DNA of 64,000 nt from Prostheceraeus crozeri. Its lineage: Eukaryota; Platyhelminthes; Polycladida; Euryleptidae. The notes beneath the pieces were generated by a model, which saw only the letters and a program-made list of their open reading frames with translations, had not been told where the DNA came from and did not search any database. Location: assembly GCA_907163375.1 (NCBI GenBank), contig CAJQUW010005328.1, positions 62,001 through 126,000 on the forward strand, in the 5' to 3' direction. Position 1 is the stretch's first letter, and the number at the start of each line of letters is the position of its first letter. Made by a program: the position numbers and the translations under genes. Below, one piece after another: positions 10,330-21,860 of the stretch.

Positions 10330-12226
10330 ATTTATACAATTTGACCAATGACATAAAGAAGCAATTAGAATGTTTATCCAAAGATGCAGGGAAACATATA
10401 TCATATTCTCAGATTGATTGGAACAGAAAATTATCTCAGAGAACATTTAGTTTCTCCGAAGCGTACAGAAATCGATCATTGACTTTGATATATGAAGAAG
10501 CTGTGAATGACTTGACTCCTTAAGTGCCGAAAAAGCTTTTGATTTGCACTGTAACACAACAAAGTGCAGAAGAAGATGATTTGAGAAAAGAGTTTTCAAT
10601 TAAATAACCCGAGCACGAGATCAAACGTTTGAGACTCGATGCTGATCTTAAAACTAACTATATAAATAAATTAGGCACTGAAATGCACGTAATGATCGTT
10701 AACTCTTGTAAACAGACTGAGAAGCTGATTCAAAATACTAAGTGGAAAGAACTAGTAGAAAAGGAAGAGAAACGTAGGCACGGAATATGGAATGTGAAAT
10801 GCACGCTTCTACTTCAGAAAAACATTTGCTGTCATTGACTAGGGAATCTAAGAATGTTATGCAACCAGCTAAGTCATCAACGTTTCATGATGTTACAACA
10901 GGCTATAGGAGTAGGTACAATCTCGGAAACAGATATTTCAATAATGACGGTAACATGTATCGTAGGTCAAATAATAATCTTCATAATAAAACTTCAATCA
11001 AGATTTCCGCCGAGGCTTTATCGGTGGGAATGGGTATGGTATCCGATTCCAACACCGTCAAAGTCAAGGACAAAATCCACGCTTCCAGGGAAGAAATTCA
11101 AATAACTTTGATCCAAATTCAACAGATGTCTTTATGGATGAAAAGGTAGCAAATTCTCTTCTGGCATGAGCTGTATCTCTATAGTTAACTTGTCATCGAT
11201 GTATTTAGATTTTCACAGCAAAAAACTTTTGTCTGAGGGTGGCAAATTTACTCCTCATCCTAAGAGTAGTAAATGAATTTTGTAGAATATTAAAATATCT
11301 TCTTTATAGACGAAAATGATGGGAATACCGAAATTTATTTGAAATATAAGAAATCCGCCTCTACCCCTAGAAAAGACCGGAATGATGAATTAGATGCAAT
11401 AATAAAACTGATAGCAATATGACAGAGTTATCTCACACAAATATCAAATGTGAGTACAATATATCGAAAGATGAATCGCAAAGTTTAAAACCATTGAGAG
11501 AGGACAAAAATATACACATCACCAAAGCTGATAAGGGTGGATATTTTGTTTTACTTGATTATTTATTATATAAATAAAGAACATTTGAAGAGCATCTTTC
11601 TGATATCAACACTTACGAAGAAACACGTCATTATAATCCTAATAACACTGTAACCGAAATTAGGAATCTATGCAAGAAAAATAGATCCGCATGTCATTTA
11701 ACTAACAAAGAATCCGACTATTTAACGAATTTCAATTACTGTATGCCATTTTTGCATGGCTTGCCAAAAAGCCATAAGCATCATCAGCACTTTAATAAGG
11801 TACAACCAGATACATTTGGCTACGTGAAGGTAAAAGCACCTCACGATTTACAATATCGGCCAATTGTCTCGAGTACTTGCGCACCCACGAGTCATCCAGT
11901 TTGTTTTGCAAATGAAATCTTTAAACCATTACTAAAATGTCTTCCAAGTTACTGTAGAGATGCTTTTCTTTTCCTGGATAGGTAATCTGGCTTTAACACG
12001 GAGAATATTGAAGAGATATTTCTGGTCTCCTTTGACGTGGTTTCTTTACACACCACCATTACCAATTCCTTCGGTTTGTAATCTATCAACTCTTGGTGAG
12101 AGTCTGAAATTGGTGTAAAGAAGTAATCTCTAATAGATTTTCAATCGATTTCTTAATGTGTGCTGTGAAAATTGTATTGGAAAGCAACTGTTTCACGTTC
12201 GAGGACAACACAAACTTAAGATTAAC
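10330..12226 (+). mobile_element. Penelope-like element, 5' and RT part
   Basis: The N-terminal region has KHISYSQIDWNRKLSQRTFS and a lysine-rich helical stretch (LGTEMHVMIVNSCKQTEKLI). The reverse transcriptase follows with HITKADKGG, FLHGLPKSHKH, LQYRPIVSSTCAPTSHPVC, then VSFDVVSLHTTI (motif A) and a worn KIVLESN region. This is the KADKGG...GLPKxHK...RPIVS series of Penelope-like elements. Frames are broken several times. The element stops at 12226, before motif C and the GIY-YIG nuclease, where zinc-finger flank begins. Confidence 0.75.
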
Positions 12227-12345
12227 ATAATGTATATGACACTCTGCAAATTCGGATCAAATCACTCCACAAAAGAGAATGTTTGACTCTGAAATCTTGT
12301 GATTGATCACGATTACCCATCATAGCTATTTTTTTTGTTGACTTT
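12227..12345. repeat. Scrap of zinc-finger 3' flank
   Basis: This segment is homologous to 840-950, 18140-18260, 28700-28810 and 37210-37320 (it contains CTCTGCAAATTCGGATCAAA and GTGATTGATCACGATTA). It may be the remains of a fifth duplication unit with no finger exon left. Confidence 0.6.
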
Positions 12346-12421
12346 CACAATTTCTCTACACCTCTGTTTCTTATTTAGACTGCTTTATTTGTAGGTGTAC
12401 GTTGGACCAACTAATGATTGT

Positions 12422-12688
12422 GTTTCACAGGCAAGTAAAGAGAGTTTCTGACTCGATATAATTTATTGGTCGAAAATATAAGGTTATAAATTTACACGTC
12501 GCACAGTTTAACGGGCCTTCGGCGTCCAGCGCCTTCATGACGGTCTTAATGGCCATTTGACCATCGACCGTTAAGAAGGCGCTGGACGCCGAAGGCCCGT
12601 CACGCTGTGCGACATGTAAATTTATAACCTTCTATTTTCGACCAATAAATTATATCGAGTCAGAAACTCTCTTTACTTGCCTGTGAAA
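12422..12688. repeat. 267-bp palindrome
   Basis: Arms match from TTTCACAGGCAAGTAAAGAG to its complement at 12669-12688, through TTATTGGTCGAAAATA and a GC-rich block (GGGCCTTCGGCGTCCAGCGC), closing on a short centre at about 12540-12570. It would form a very long hairpin. The GC-rich centre stands out from the AT-rich surroundings. There is no coding frame. Confidence 0.8.
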
Positions 12689-12956
12689 TGAATCGCCTGA
12701 CTCGCAAACTGGTCAACAATGCCAATGATTGTGTTGACTTCTGGATAGATGTTTTTATCACCACTACCTTTTTAGCAACAGGAATAAATAAGCCTTCATT
12801 CTACAAGCGCACGTGAAGTAAATAACATAGGTGGGTATTGGTTCCTTTCGACTAAGTCTATGACGAAGCGTCGCACATTTTATTACATTGCAATTTTGCC
12901 GTAATACAATTTCGGTAGAGAAAATTAGCTTCTTTCTTTATCATATTGGTGCCGAC

Positions 12957-14024
12957 CAGTGGCGTCTTCTCCGTACCTGCAAGGCCTTCGGCGCATCCTA
13001 AATAATAATTTACCAGCATTTATAAAAATGAAAAGTGTCATCATTCATTGTATTTCATTTAAATTCGATAACTTCTCGTGGTAGCTGTCCGTCTCAAAAT
13101 CAAACGCTCAACCTTGGAGTTAACAGTTTTGCTGCGTGCGCACGAACCACAGCTGTTTTCTTCTAGCGATTAGACACACATGCTAGTCGTGTGTTCAGAC
13201 GGAGCAAAAGAGAGTTGTGTGCGTCTGAGGCAGCAAGCGCACGCGCCCTCGTCAATATTGGCTTTCCCGATAGACATAATGCCATGCCTTCTCCAATTTT
13301 TGCAATGAAATTCTACGCAATTCTTGATCGAGGCTCGGTACCTAAATATAGAGAGGGAAGCGCAACCCAATTGTTCCTGTCCTTCGTTTCTCGTCGGAGA
13401 GGCCACTACGTCAACAATAGCAGCTGACTGACGTTCAGATAAAACTGTGAGCGTTCCCAATGAGTGCAGAGTAATCTGACTCGAACACCCAGATTCGGTA
13501 GAATTCCATGATTTGTTTTTGCGTGATTGATGTGACGCTATGTTTAGTACTGTAGATGAGCTCATAATCATGCCTTTCGTCCGATGGGAATATACTGAAA
13601 AGATGACAGTCGTCAAGCAAGGTAGACCAACACCTAATTTAAAAATTGAAAGTACTCACAGAGAAAGAAATAAGAGATACAGAAGACATTTTAATGCATC
13701 AAAGTTCAAACACATGAGTGGCTGACCAGCCATGAGAAACGCAAGAAACTGTTTCCATTCCTCCTTTTTTCTCGAGAAAATGTGGTCTGGACAGATAGGG
13801 GATATAGTAATCTCAGCTCCTTGAGTAAGGCGGTTAGGCGACATGAATGGCGAGCAATCACTTCTCATGTGCACATTCACCTGGCATTAAAAAATGTTCG
13901 GGAAATTGTTATTAAAAATTCATCTTTTATGAAAATTAATGTTATAACATAAAAAAGTCTGGCATAGAAATAGTATTCCAGTGCCGAGTGAAGGCCTGTG
14001 GTCTGGGAGCACGCGACGCCACTG
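12957..14024 (-). mobile_element. hAT-like DNA transposon
   Basis: The left end starts CAGTGGCGTC at 12957. The right end read on minus starts CAGTGGCGTCGCGTGCTCCC, with AGGCCTTC shared just inside. Flanking 8-mers GTGCCGAC (12949-12956) and GTACTGAC (14025-14032) match at six of eight positions, both differences being transitions, as expected for an aged 8-bp hAT target duplication. The 1068-bp length means it is deleted. An antisense frame at 13170-13616 may be a transposase scrap. Confidence 0.6.
13170..13616 (-). pseudogene. Unassigned ORF inside the hAT-like element
   Basis: A 148-codon frame containing LSERQSAAIVDVVASPTRNE and NCVEFHCKNWRRHGI. I do not recognise a catalytic triad. Its position and orientation inside the hAT-like ends suggest part of a ZMYM/DUF4371-type hAT transposase, but this rests on context. 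A chance frame is possible. Confidence 0.3.
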
Positions 14025-14032
14025 GTACTGAC

Positions 14033-15433
14033 CGATGGTCAAACTCACTGAGTATAAGTGTAAACATGTTTCATCATCTCAGAAGAAACTCCTGTACGAA
14101 CAGATGCCGAAAAGAAGGTGAAAGGCAAGGCTTACATAACCTCCGCTGAATTTCCTGGCATGGTGAAACATGATTGATTTCGTGGCAAGGACAAATTCGA
14201 TGAATTTTTTATTATCTTCATGATAGGGTTGTCATATTCAAAATATGATATTTTAGATACATATTTTAAAATATGTTTTTAATATGGATTAAAAAACAGT
14301 GTTTTTATTCCTTTTTAAAGCCTTTATATTGTGTTTTCTTCTTTTTCGATACAGGCTACATTCCAACAATTCTTAAGACGATATGTATGAAGGCCTATAC
14401 TCGTCTAGGAAATGTCAGCAAATTGATCTTTCTTGTCAGTAAATTGATGCACTTTCGTGTGGTAATTATGTAGAGCGAGTACAGTTTACTCTATAACCAC
14501 AGGCAACGATAATGGAATCTACCGCGATGTTATGGTTGATTACCATCAATATCATCAGTAATAGCAAGGTTACAAAACTCATGACGATTGCGTGCTGAAG
14601 CACACTTCAAGATTGTTTTGTTCATGATTGCCTCCTGTTTGACTCCGATGATGAAAGTGACGGTGAGTGTATGGAGTGATGTTTATTTAGTACGCTGAGT
14701 GAGTGACGCTGTCTGTTGAGTGAACACTCATAATCATCAAGAACTGTTTTCTGATGTAATTTTTATACATACAATAGGGTTGTCTTGTTAACTTTTGTTT
14801 TCTTTTATTATAATAATTGGGGCGCTTGGTACAAAATTTGTTTAGCTCTAATTACAGATTCATTTATATACTTGTAAACAGCTATGCAATAGAAGCAAGG
14901 CGCATGAAACAGAGACTTTGAATTTCCAATAAGGGCGCTTGGTACAGTAGGTACCCCAAAAAAACAAAATAAAAATAATATGTGAAAACAAAATTGGGCC
15001 GATAACCTAAGCTGAGAGCCTTTTGAAGGAGAAATATCAATGTTTGTCTTAGACCGTGTTTTTTTGTATTTTCATAAAAGCTTGATTTTCTTATTCAAGT
15101 GCAATAATGCATCTACTCTTGATTCATCTATCAACAATAATGCATCACGTGATGAAATATTAGTTGTAGTGTACTTGTCGAAAATCTTCAACTAAACAAA
15201 AGATGCTTCCTATGCACCATTTCTAGAATGATCAATACAAAGTGTCTTTCTATTTCTTAAATATTCCTATACTTCATCTTGCACTTTATATGCTTCTCAT
15301 GACCCAAGCGATGAGATTATCAAAGAAAAGACATGTCATTAGCTCATTGGCTTTAATTAGTTGCTACTAGCTGTCACGTTTGCCAGTATGCATTGCTCCA
15401 CCTTGGTGAAATCACTGTCATCATGCCGAGTCG
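14033..15433. other. No gene recognised; repeat scraps
   Basis: At 14080-14220 there is a diverged copy of the stretch at 16990-17150 (it shares GCCGAAAAGAAG and ATAACCTCCGCT). A direct repeat GGGCGCTTGGTACA occurs near 14820 and 14936. The rest is AT-rich with no supportable gene. Confidence 0.5.
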
Positions 15434-15962
15434 AAGACGCTAAGACATTGGTGTATATATCTTCGTAAGTCAGTTGTTCAGCCACTCAGTAAATCAATGA
15501 TTAGGCTTCAGTGAATGCATTCAGTAAGTTTGTATGTGAATCTGGTATCATCTCTAGTGTATGCTTTTCGTATCTAACGATTGTGTTGTGAAGTTTAGAA
15601 GCTGCAGACACTCTAGAATGCTAGTTGCTGCCGAGGATTGCAGTTGAACAGCTGCCATCACTGGATGGATGGATGATACGTTGATCACAAACAACACATC
15701 ATGACGCATTTGTCCATCCTATCACATCCAGCATGCATGCCCCATTCACAGTGGTTGGATATGTTGAGATAGGCCTACAACCTTTCTTAATGTCTTTTGA
15801 TTGAAGGGAAGCGAATTTTATCGTTGTGGGTTTATGATCCAGTCACTTCTTTTGAACATCCTGTCTAACTTCAAGATGCACTGGATTGCTGTTTCCAATT
15901 GATTTTCTTGGGATTAAGGTAGCCATATACTGTTTAATCATCAAGACAATCAAAACTACATC
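15434..15962. repeat. Left arm of about 0.5-kb inverted repeat
   Basis: Pairs in reverse complement with 17119-17627 (for example GCTGCAGACACTCTAGAATG against its partner near 17450). The arms are separated by about 1.15 kb. Small indels and substitutions show age. The element type is unknown. Confidence 0.8.
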
Positions 15963-16954
15963 TTGAAATAATAAGTTTGGTTTAATGTGAATAGTTAATA
16001 TGGATAAGCGAGAAACTTTTCTGGGGACAACTCTCTTACATTTTAATGAGTGCACAGAGCGCCCTATAATTTTATTATGACATAATTTGTTCAATCATGA
16101 CGATAAAGCAGATAATCACTTTGCATTTTGCATCATCTATAATGACCCATCACCTGTCTCGTTTCATTTCTTCTTTTTTTAGTTTAATCTGGCTAAATCA
16201 TTTGCTACTTCAAAGGTGAACTTGCATCTTTAGATGATTTGAAAAATGTATCACAAGCATTCCGAAATAAATTATGAAATGTCACTTTCAATTATATTCA
16301 ATCTTACTGCTATCATTAGGCATTCTAAATAAAGACATTCCCAAAATAAAAAAGTCCTTTTGGCCTATTGTCATTCTATTGTGTCTCCTTCTAATTCGCT
16401 AAGTCTTTTAGGGAAGCTATTAATGTAATTCAACCGAAGCATTACCACAATTCTCATCAATTGCAAAAAAACAATAGAATTTTTGCAACCCTATTTCATG
16501 ATGAAACAGCATATGGTCAACTGATTTTCAAGAAAATGAATTCTTATAGCAATACAGTGCATCTTGAATTTCAACAGCATGTTGCAGTAAAGTGACTGGA
16601 TCAAAAAGTCATCGCGATAAAGTGCTTCTTCTTCAATCAAAAAATACCTAAGTAAGGTTGTTGTATTGTGTAACTTGAACATCATGCATTGTGTTGGCGA
16701 ATTTGAACTGTCAACTGCTACAGCTTCGGCAATTCATTTTTTGCCAACCTTCTTTATGCATACACAAAGAGTTCGTCTTTGATTCTTCTTTCCTTTGACT
16801 TCTTTTTTTGCTCACTTTCATAATTTCCCTACACATATGCCACCTAATGAATATTTTGACTACTGGATGGATGTTTTGATTGCCATTACCACTACCAGCA
16901 ACAAAAATATGTCTACATTCTACAAATGCACAAACAAACGGAACTACTGTGTAA

Positions 16955-17362
16955 TTGGTTTCTTCCGACAATAAGACACATTTTTCTACCAACCCAAAAG
17001 AATCCTCGGTGCGCACAGGTGCCGAAAAGAAGTTTAAAGGCAAAGCTAACATAACCTCCGCTCAATCTCCAAGTCTGGTGAAATATGTTATGATCGATTT
17101 TCGTGGCAAGTACAAATTCGATGTAGTTTTGATTGTCTTGATGATTAAACAGTATATGGCTACCTTAATCCCAAGAAAATCAATTGAAAACAGCAATCCA
17201 GTGCATCTTGAAGTTAGACAGGATCATAAACCCACAACGATAAAATTCGCTTCCCTTCAATCAAAAGACATTAAGAAAGGTTGTAGGCCTATCTCAACAT
17301 ATCCAACCACTGTGAATAGTGCATACATGCTGGATGTGATAGGATGGACAAATGCGTCATGA
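16955..17362 (+). CDS. Unrecognised 135-residue ORF
   Basis: The reading frame begins MVSSDNKTHFSTNPKESS and overlaps the right inverted arm. Its first half has diverged cousins at 12740-12880 and 14080-14220, in the order 'TTCTACAA...', 'GCCGAAAAGAAG', 'ATAACCTCCGCT', 'CGTGGCAAG'. The repeated stretch is therefore a dispersed sequence, perhaps an old exon or element part. Residues encoded by the arm have no independent support. I assign no function and doubt that it is a gene. Confidence 0.2.
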   Translation: MVSSDNKTHFSTNPKESSVRTGAEKKFKGKANITSAQSPSLVKYVMIDFRGKYKFDVVLIVLMIKQYMATLIPRKSIENSNPVHLEVRQDHKPTTIKFASLQSKDIKKGCRPISTYPTTVNSAYMLDVIGWTNAS

Positions 17363-17627
17363 TGTGTTGTTTGTGATCAACGTATCACCCTTCCATCCAG
17401 TGATGGCAGCTGTTCAACTGCACCCCACGGCAGCAACTAGCATTCTAGAGTGTCTGCAGCTTCCACACATCACAACACAATCGCTAGATACGAAAAGCAT
17501 ACACTAGAGATGATACGAGGTTCACATACAAACTTACTGAATGCATTCACTGAAGCCTAATCATTGATTTACTGAGTGGCTGAACAACTGATTTACGAAG
17601 ATATATACACCAATGTCTTAGCGTCTT
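17119..17627. repeat. Right arm of about 0.5-kb inverted repeat
   Basis: Reverse complement of 15434-15962. It ends exactly where the block shared with 28170 onward begins (GTCTTAGCGTCTTGATTTTC), so the duplicated zinc-finger unit abuts or overlaps this arm. Confidence 0.8.
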
Positions 17628-20520
17628 GATTTTCTACAGTTCAGGAAGTGTTGATGCTCTCCATGAAGAGTTCATTGATTTCTCTGACTCATGAGCTGTG
17701 TTCTCTTCAATGCATCTCAATGTTTCTCATTATGCGTGATCACGGCAGCGTAGCTGCACGAAATGCATCGCACTTTCATCGATAGTGGAGTTTTCGATAC
17801 TCAGCTGACCATCGAAACGCTTCAAGAGATCTCTTCTCCATATAATCAAACAAAATGTTTTACTCATGCGACACTTATGTCTCATATCCCTTCAAGGGTA
17901 AAAACAGCTGTTTGATTTAACAATTTCACCTCCGCTTTCTCGAAAAAATCGATTTCGAATAAGTCCGTTTCTGTTACACTCTCATTGCATCAGCTGAAGT
18001 TGAGCACTGATGATCACAATGTAGAATTACTGAAGTATATTGACCACCAGATTCAAAAGCAAAATGCGACATGTTCATGATGACGATCAAGAATCTCGAC
18101 ACATTCAAAAGGGTGAATTCGATTACAAAATCATCACAAACTTTAGATTAACAAAATATATGTGACTTTCTGCAAATTCGGATGAAATCACTCCACAGTA
18201 GAGAAGTATAGTCTCTGAAATCGTGTGATTGATCACGATCATCCGTCAGACTGTCTTCCTTTTCAAAAAAAGATGCATTAGAATTGTTTAGATGATTAGA
18301 TGCAAAAGAAAGATGCATATCTAAGTCGCAATAGTTGAAATGGAATCGCCCGCTCCAATTACTAAAACAAATACATGCACACGCAAATTGAAAACGAACA
18401 AGTTCAGCAACAATCAATAGCCATTTTAATGCAGCTGTATCTGTTTTCACTACAACACCCAATAATCATCATGTCTATATTCTACACGAACGTGTTGAAG
18501 TCCCATTTGAAAGAATTAATTCCATTGAAAGAAAGGGTTTCACATATTTCACACATTTAGTCAACGTTGCAACTGATGTTTTGACAGAAACATGAAAGCC
18601 ACAAATTGAGTTACTGAATCTTACCGAAGCGATCATGTCCTCCAAGTCGGATCTCACAAAGATATTCTAAAAGATCACCTCTCATGCAAAAGTTTGAGGG
18701 CGACATGCATTCTTCGAAGACTTCCCAATAACAATTTCCAAAGACATGTCGAAATCTGTGAGCTGGCTTTCAATGAGTCAAAAAACGACATCACAATTAA
18801 ACGGCTAGTCACCTGTGTGTATCCGCTCATGACTAATCAAATCAGAAGAATTGATAAAAGACTTCCCGCATGTCTTACAGATGAAGGCCCTGTCACCAAT
18901 GTGAATCCGCCGATGCCTCATCAAAGTACTTGGAACTGCGAACGACTTACCGCATGTCTCACAAATGAACGACTTGTCACCTGTGTGTATCCGCTCATGC
19001 CTAGCCAAAGCAGAAGAATTGATAAAAGACTTCCTACATGTCTCACACATGAACGGTCTGTCACCAGTGTGAATCCGCTGATGTGTCTTCAAAGAGCTTA
19101 GGTCTGCTAACGACTTACCGCATGTCTCACAAATGTACGGTCTCTCACCAGTGTGCATTCGCCGATGCCTTTTCAAAGAGCACAGAGCTGCAAACGACTT
19201 CCCACACAACTCACAAATAAACGGCCTGTAACCTGTGTGAATCCTCTGATGGGTTCCCAAACTGCCTTTTTGTATAAACGACTTTCCACATGTCTCACAA
19301 ATGTACGGTCTGTCACCAGTGTGTATCCGCTTATGCACAACCAAATCAAAAGAAGTGACAAACGCCTTCTCGCACGATTCACAAATGAATGCCCTTTCAC
19401 CAGTGTGTCTCCTCCTATGCCTCGCCAAAGCAGAAGAGTTGATAAAAGATTTCCCGCATGTCTCACAAAAGTACGGTCTGTCACCTGTGTGTACTCGGCG
19501 ATGAGTTGCCAAAGTACTTGAAGATGCAAACGACTTTCCGCATGTCTCACAAATATATGGCCTGACACCTGTGTGAATCCGCTCATGGCCTACTAGGTGG
19601 CTTTTTACGGTAAACGACTTTCCGCATGTCTCACAGATGTACGGTCTATCACCTGTGTGAATGCGCTCATGGCCTATCAAGTGACTTTTTTGGGTAAACG
19701 ACTTCCCACACAACTCACAAATATATGGTCTGACACCTGTGTGAATCCACTGATGGCCTATCAAGTGGCTTTTTATGGTAAACGACTTTCCGCATGTCTC
19801 ACATGTGTACGGTCTATCACCAGTGTGAGTCCGCTGATGGGTTTTCAAAGAGCTTGGATCGGCAAACGACTTTCCGCATGTCTCACAAATGAACGGTCTG
19901 TCAGCGTTGTGCACTCGTCGATGAGTTCTCAAATTACTTGAAGATGCAAACGACTTCCCACACGACTCACAATTATACGGCCTTTCACCCGTGTGAATCC
20001 GCTGATGGTTTACCAAGTGGCTTCTTTTGGTAAACGCCTTCCCGCACGAATCACAGATGTGCGGTCTGTCACATGTATGCATCCGACGATGATTTATCAG
20101 AGAATTTGGATCTGCTAACGACTTTCCGCATGTCTCACAAATGAGCTGTCTGGCTGGACTATTCACTGTCGATGCATTGCTCATCTCCACAAGGGCCTGA
20201 AACGACAAAGACAAGAAGATTATGAACCAAGAACTATTCGTTTTAAATATACATAATTACGATATATTTCAGTTTCAAACTGAACTAGAATAGACTGCCT
20301 CCTTAACATAGTGTCTTGATAAACGATACATATGCTGATCTAAAATCTATGAAAATATATATTCTGGTTCCAACAAAAATCATTTGATTCCAGATCGTAA
20401 TCGTTACGACACATTGTCTTACAAGACGCGTCGCCTATTGTTTGCTATCGAAATTTTCTTATGTTGAACATAGCAATGGTCCACATAGCCGATGCGTCTA
20501 GTTCCAACAGCTACCAGTTT
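17613..20520 (-). repeat. Zinc-finger duplication unit B
   Basis: The first 1.1 kb (17613-18660) is almost identical to 28170-29180, including GTCTTAGCGTCTTGATTTTC at the start. This points to recent duplication or gene conversion between units B and C. The finger exon and its 5' flank follow, with similarity to the other units fading near 20520. Confidence 0.75.
18805..20214 (-). CDS. C2H2 zinc-finger protein B, sixteen fingers
   Basis: Sixteen consecutive 28-residue C2H2 fingers (ICETCGKSF, six to ten variable residues, HxRIH) are joined by TGDRP, TGERP or TGVRP linkers, with NADRP after finger 3. The product is a presumed nuclear DNA-binding protein with a very long recognition array. The N terminus (VEMSNASTVNS) carries no known effector domain. 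CGTTTCAG just inside the frame is a likely splice acceptor, so the leading residues before VEM are probably intron. The frame ends at TGD followed by TAG where sister genes have a lysine codon, and a finger-like tail continues in frame as PFNCDVVF. Only a degenerate tail is lost. This is the longest and best preserved copy. Confidence 0.85.
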   Translation of the reverse strand: MSLSFQALVEMSNASTVNSPARQLICETCGKSLADPNSLINHRRMHTCDRPHICDSCGKAFTKRSHLVNHQRIHTGERPYNCESCGKSFASSSNLRTHRRVHNADRPFICETCGKSFADPSSLKTHQRTHTGDRPYTCETCGKSFTIKSHLIGHQWIHTGVRPYICELCGKSFTQKSHLIGHERIHTGDRPYICETCGKSFTVKSHLVGHERIHTGVRPYICETCGKSFASSSTLATHRRVHTGDRPYFCETCGKSFINSSALARHRRRHTGERAFICESCEKAFVTSFDLVVHKRIHTGDRPYICETCGKSFIQKGSLGTHQRIHTGYRPFICELCGKSFAALCSLKRHRRMHTGERPYICETCGKSLADLSSLKTHQRIHTGDRPFMCETCRKSFINSSALARHERIHTGDKSFICETCGKSFAVPSTLMRHRRIHIGDRAFICKTCGKSFINSSDLISHERIHTGD

Positions 20521-20819
20521 GACGTTCCTAACTATTACCTACATTCTATCGACTTCTAGCGACTACCAACATAATAAAGTTTGAATTTTATGCCGAGCAA
20601 CCAAGAAGTGTCGCATCAACTAGGATTCTGCATATAGAAGTTGGCCATCATTATAGCTCTTACATTTTTATCCAGTATTTTCTGATTATAGTCCGTTGAA
20701 ACATTCTAGCCTATGAGTATGCTTGTCAACTTCTACGAAGCACTTCAGTCATTTTCATTCAAATCATTTTGAAGCGACCATATCCCATGTAATATACCAT
20801 TTTGATCATTGTCTACAAT
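20521..20819. other. No recognised feature
   Basis: AT-rich sequence between the zinc-finger 5' flank and the PLE fragment. I see nothing supportable in it. Confidence 0.5.
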
Positions 20820-21590
20820 ATTCATTGTTTTGATCAGGTTGACTCGAGTCATCATTCAATGGTACACAAAATGATGAAGATGGTGATTGGAGATAAAGAA
20901 TTACCATTGAATGTGGATGATTTGATTCCATGTGGTGAGGGTATTCCTAAGTTATATGGATTGCCAAAACTCCGTAAGGCTGAGAGTTCCGTCCTCCCAA
21001 TTTTGTCCATGGTTGGCAATAATTCCCACAGGTTCGCTAAATATCTTGATGAAAATTTGCTCAAGTCTATCTTATCAGTGCTTATCACACATACCATAAA
21101 GGATTCCTTCCAGTTCCGAGACTGGATTATCAAGTTAAAGATTGAATCAGAGATTTTCGATGTGATTTCGTTTGATATATCCAAGATCGCGTTGCGTGAC
21201 ACTCTGTATATCGTTAACGACGCATGGTACCGCTCTAATCACTTTCCGACAGCTCTCTATGATCGTCCACACTTAGAGGTGTGCTCTCATGTTATCTGTG
21301 ACTGACAACATTTTTGATTTCATAGGTTTTAAGCTTTGTACGAAAACAATGAATTGTCTATGAGAAGCCCGCGTTTCCTGTGCAAATCACTTCGTGGCAC
21401 ATTTTGAGCATCGTCTCTACTTGCACAATGCCTCCAAGTTCACTCACATTTTCCATATGTCGATAATACCCACGTCGTGATTCCCAAATCCGCGACATTG
21501 TTCGGTTATTTGAATGGCATGCATCCTAATCTGTGTTTTACTGAAGACAGTGACCTACAGTTTTTGGATGTCTAGCTTATCCTAAAAGGA
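20820..21590 (+). mobile_element. Penelope-like RT fragment
   Basis: Contains GIPKLYGLPKLRKAES, a VLPILSMVGNNSHRFAKYL segment equivalent to RPIVSxxGSPTYxLAK, DSFQFRDWI, and FDVISFDISK (motif A). In another frame downstream come SCANHFVAHFEHRLYLHNAS, an FHYVDN motif C remnant and CFTEDSDLQFLDV. This is the PLE reverse transcriptase series; the second aspartate of motif C is replaced (VDN). Broken by frameshifts; no GIY-YIG domain remains. Confidence 0.7.
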
Positions 21591-21617
21591 ATGATGATAC
21601 CATTAAGAAAGAAGTGA

Positions 21618-21860
21618 GAGCAAATGAATTTTGTAGAATATTAATATCAAAAGAGTTCTTTAAAGACGAAAATGATGGGAATACCGAAACTTTGCACTCA
21701 TATTGTGTGCTTCAGTGCTCCCACATAATCAATCTACGAGTAATTCGTCTAATCATAAAATTTGTCGTTTATGACATTCGACGTTCAATTTGGCGATCTT
21801 CTCTCCAAAAATTGCAAAAATCGCAAAATTTGAAGCTGAAGAACCAAGGTCTACTTAAAA
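21618..21860. repeat. Dispersed repeat, paralogue of the Polinton target
   Basis: Shares GTGCTTCAGTGCTCCCA and TTCTCTCCAAA with 39469-39559, and GCAAAATTTGAAGCTGAA with 56527 onward. It is therefore an uninterrupted copy of the repeat into which the Polinton inserted. Its 5' part (AATGAATTTTGTAGAATATTA) also recurs at 11272-11330. Confidence 0.7.

Noticed and set aside
13170-13616. A host gene of 148 codons
   Set aside because: It lies wholly inside the hAT-like ends and has no intron signal or known domain, so at most it is a transposase scrap.
18694-19941. Plus-strand frames with repeated 'LMxxQxxxxxKRLxACLTNE' units
   Set aside because: They are antisense shadows of the zinc-finger repeats; the same happens at 2474-2974, 19153-19521 and 38477-38770.
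18805-20214. Regular 84-bp periodicity that could look like a satellite or CRISPR-like array
   Set aside because: The period is the 28-codon C2H2 finger plus linker. Spacers are coding and the genome is eukaryotic.
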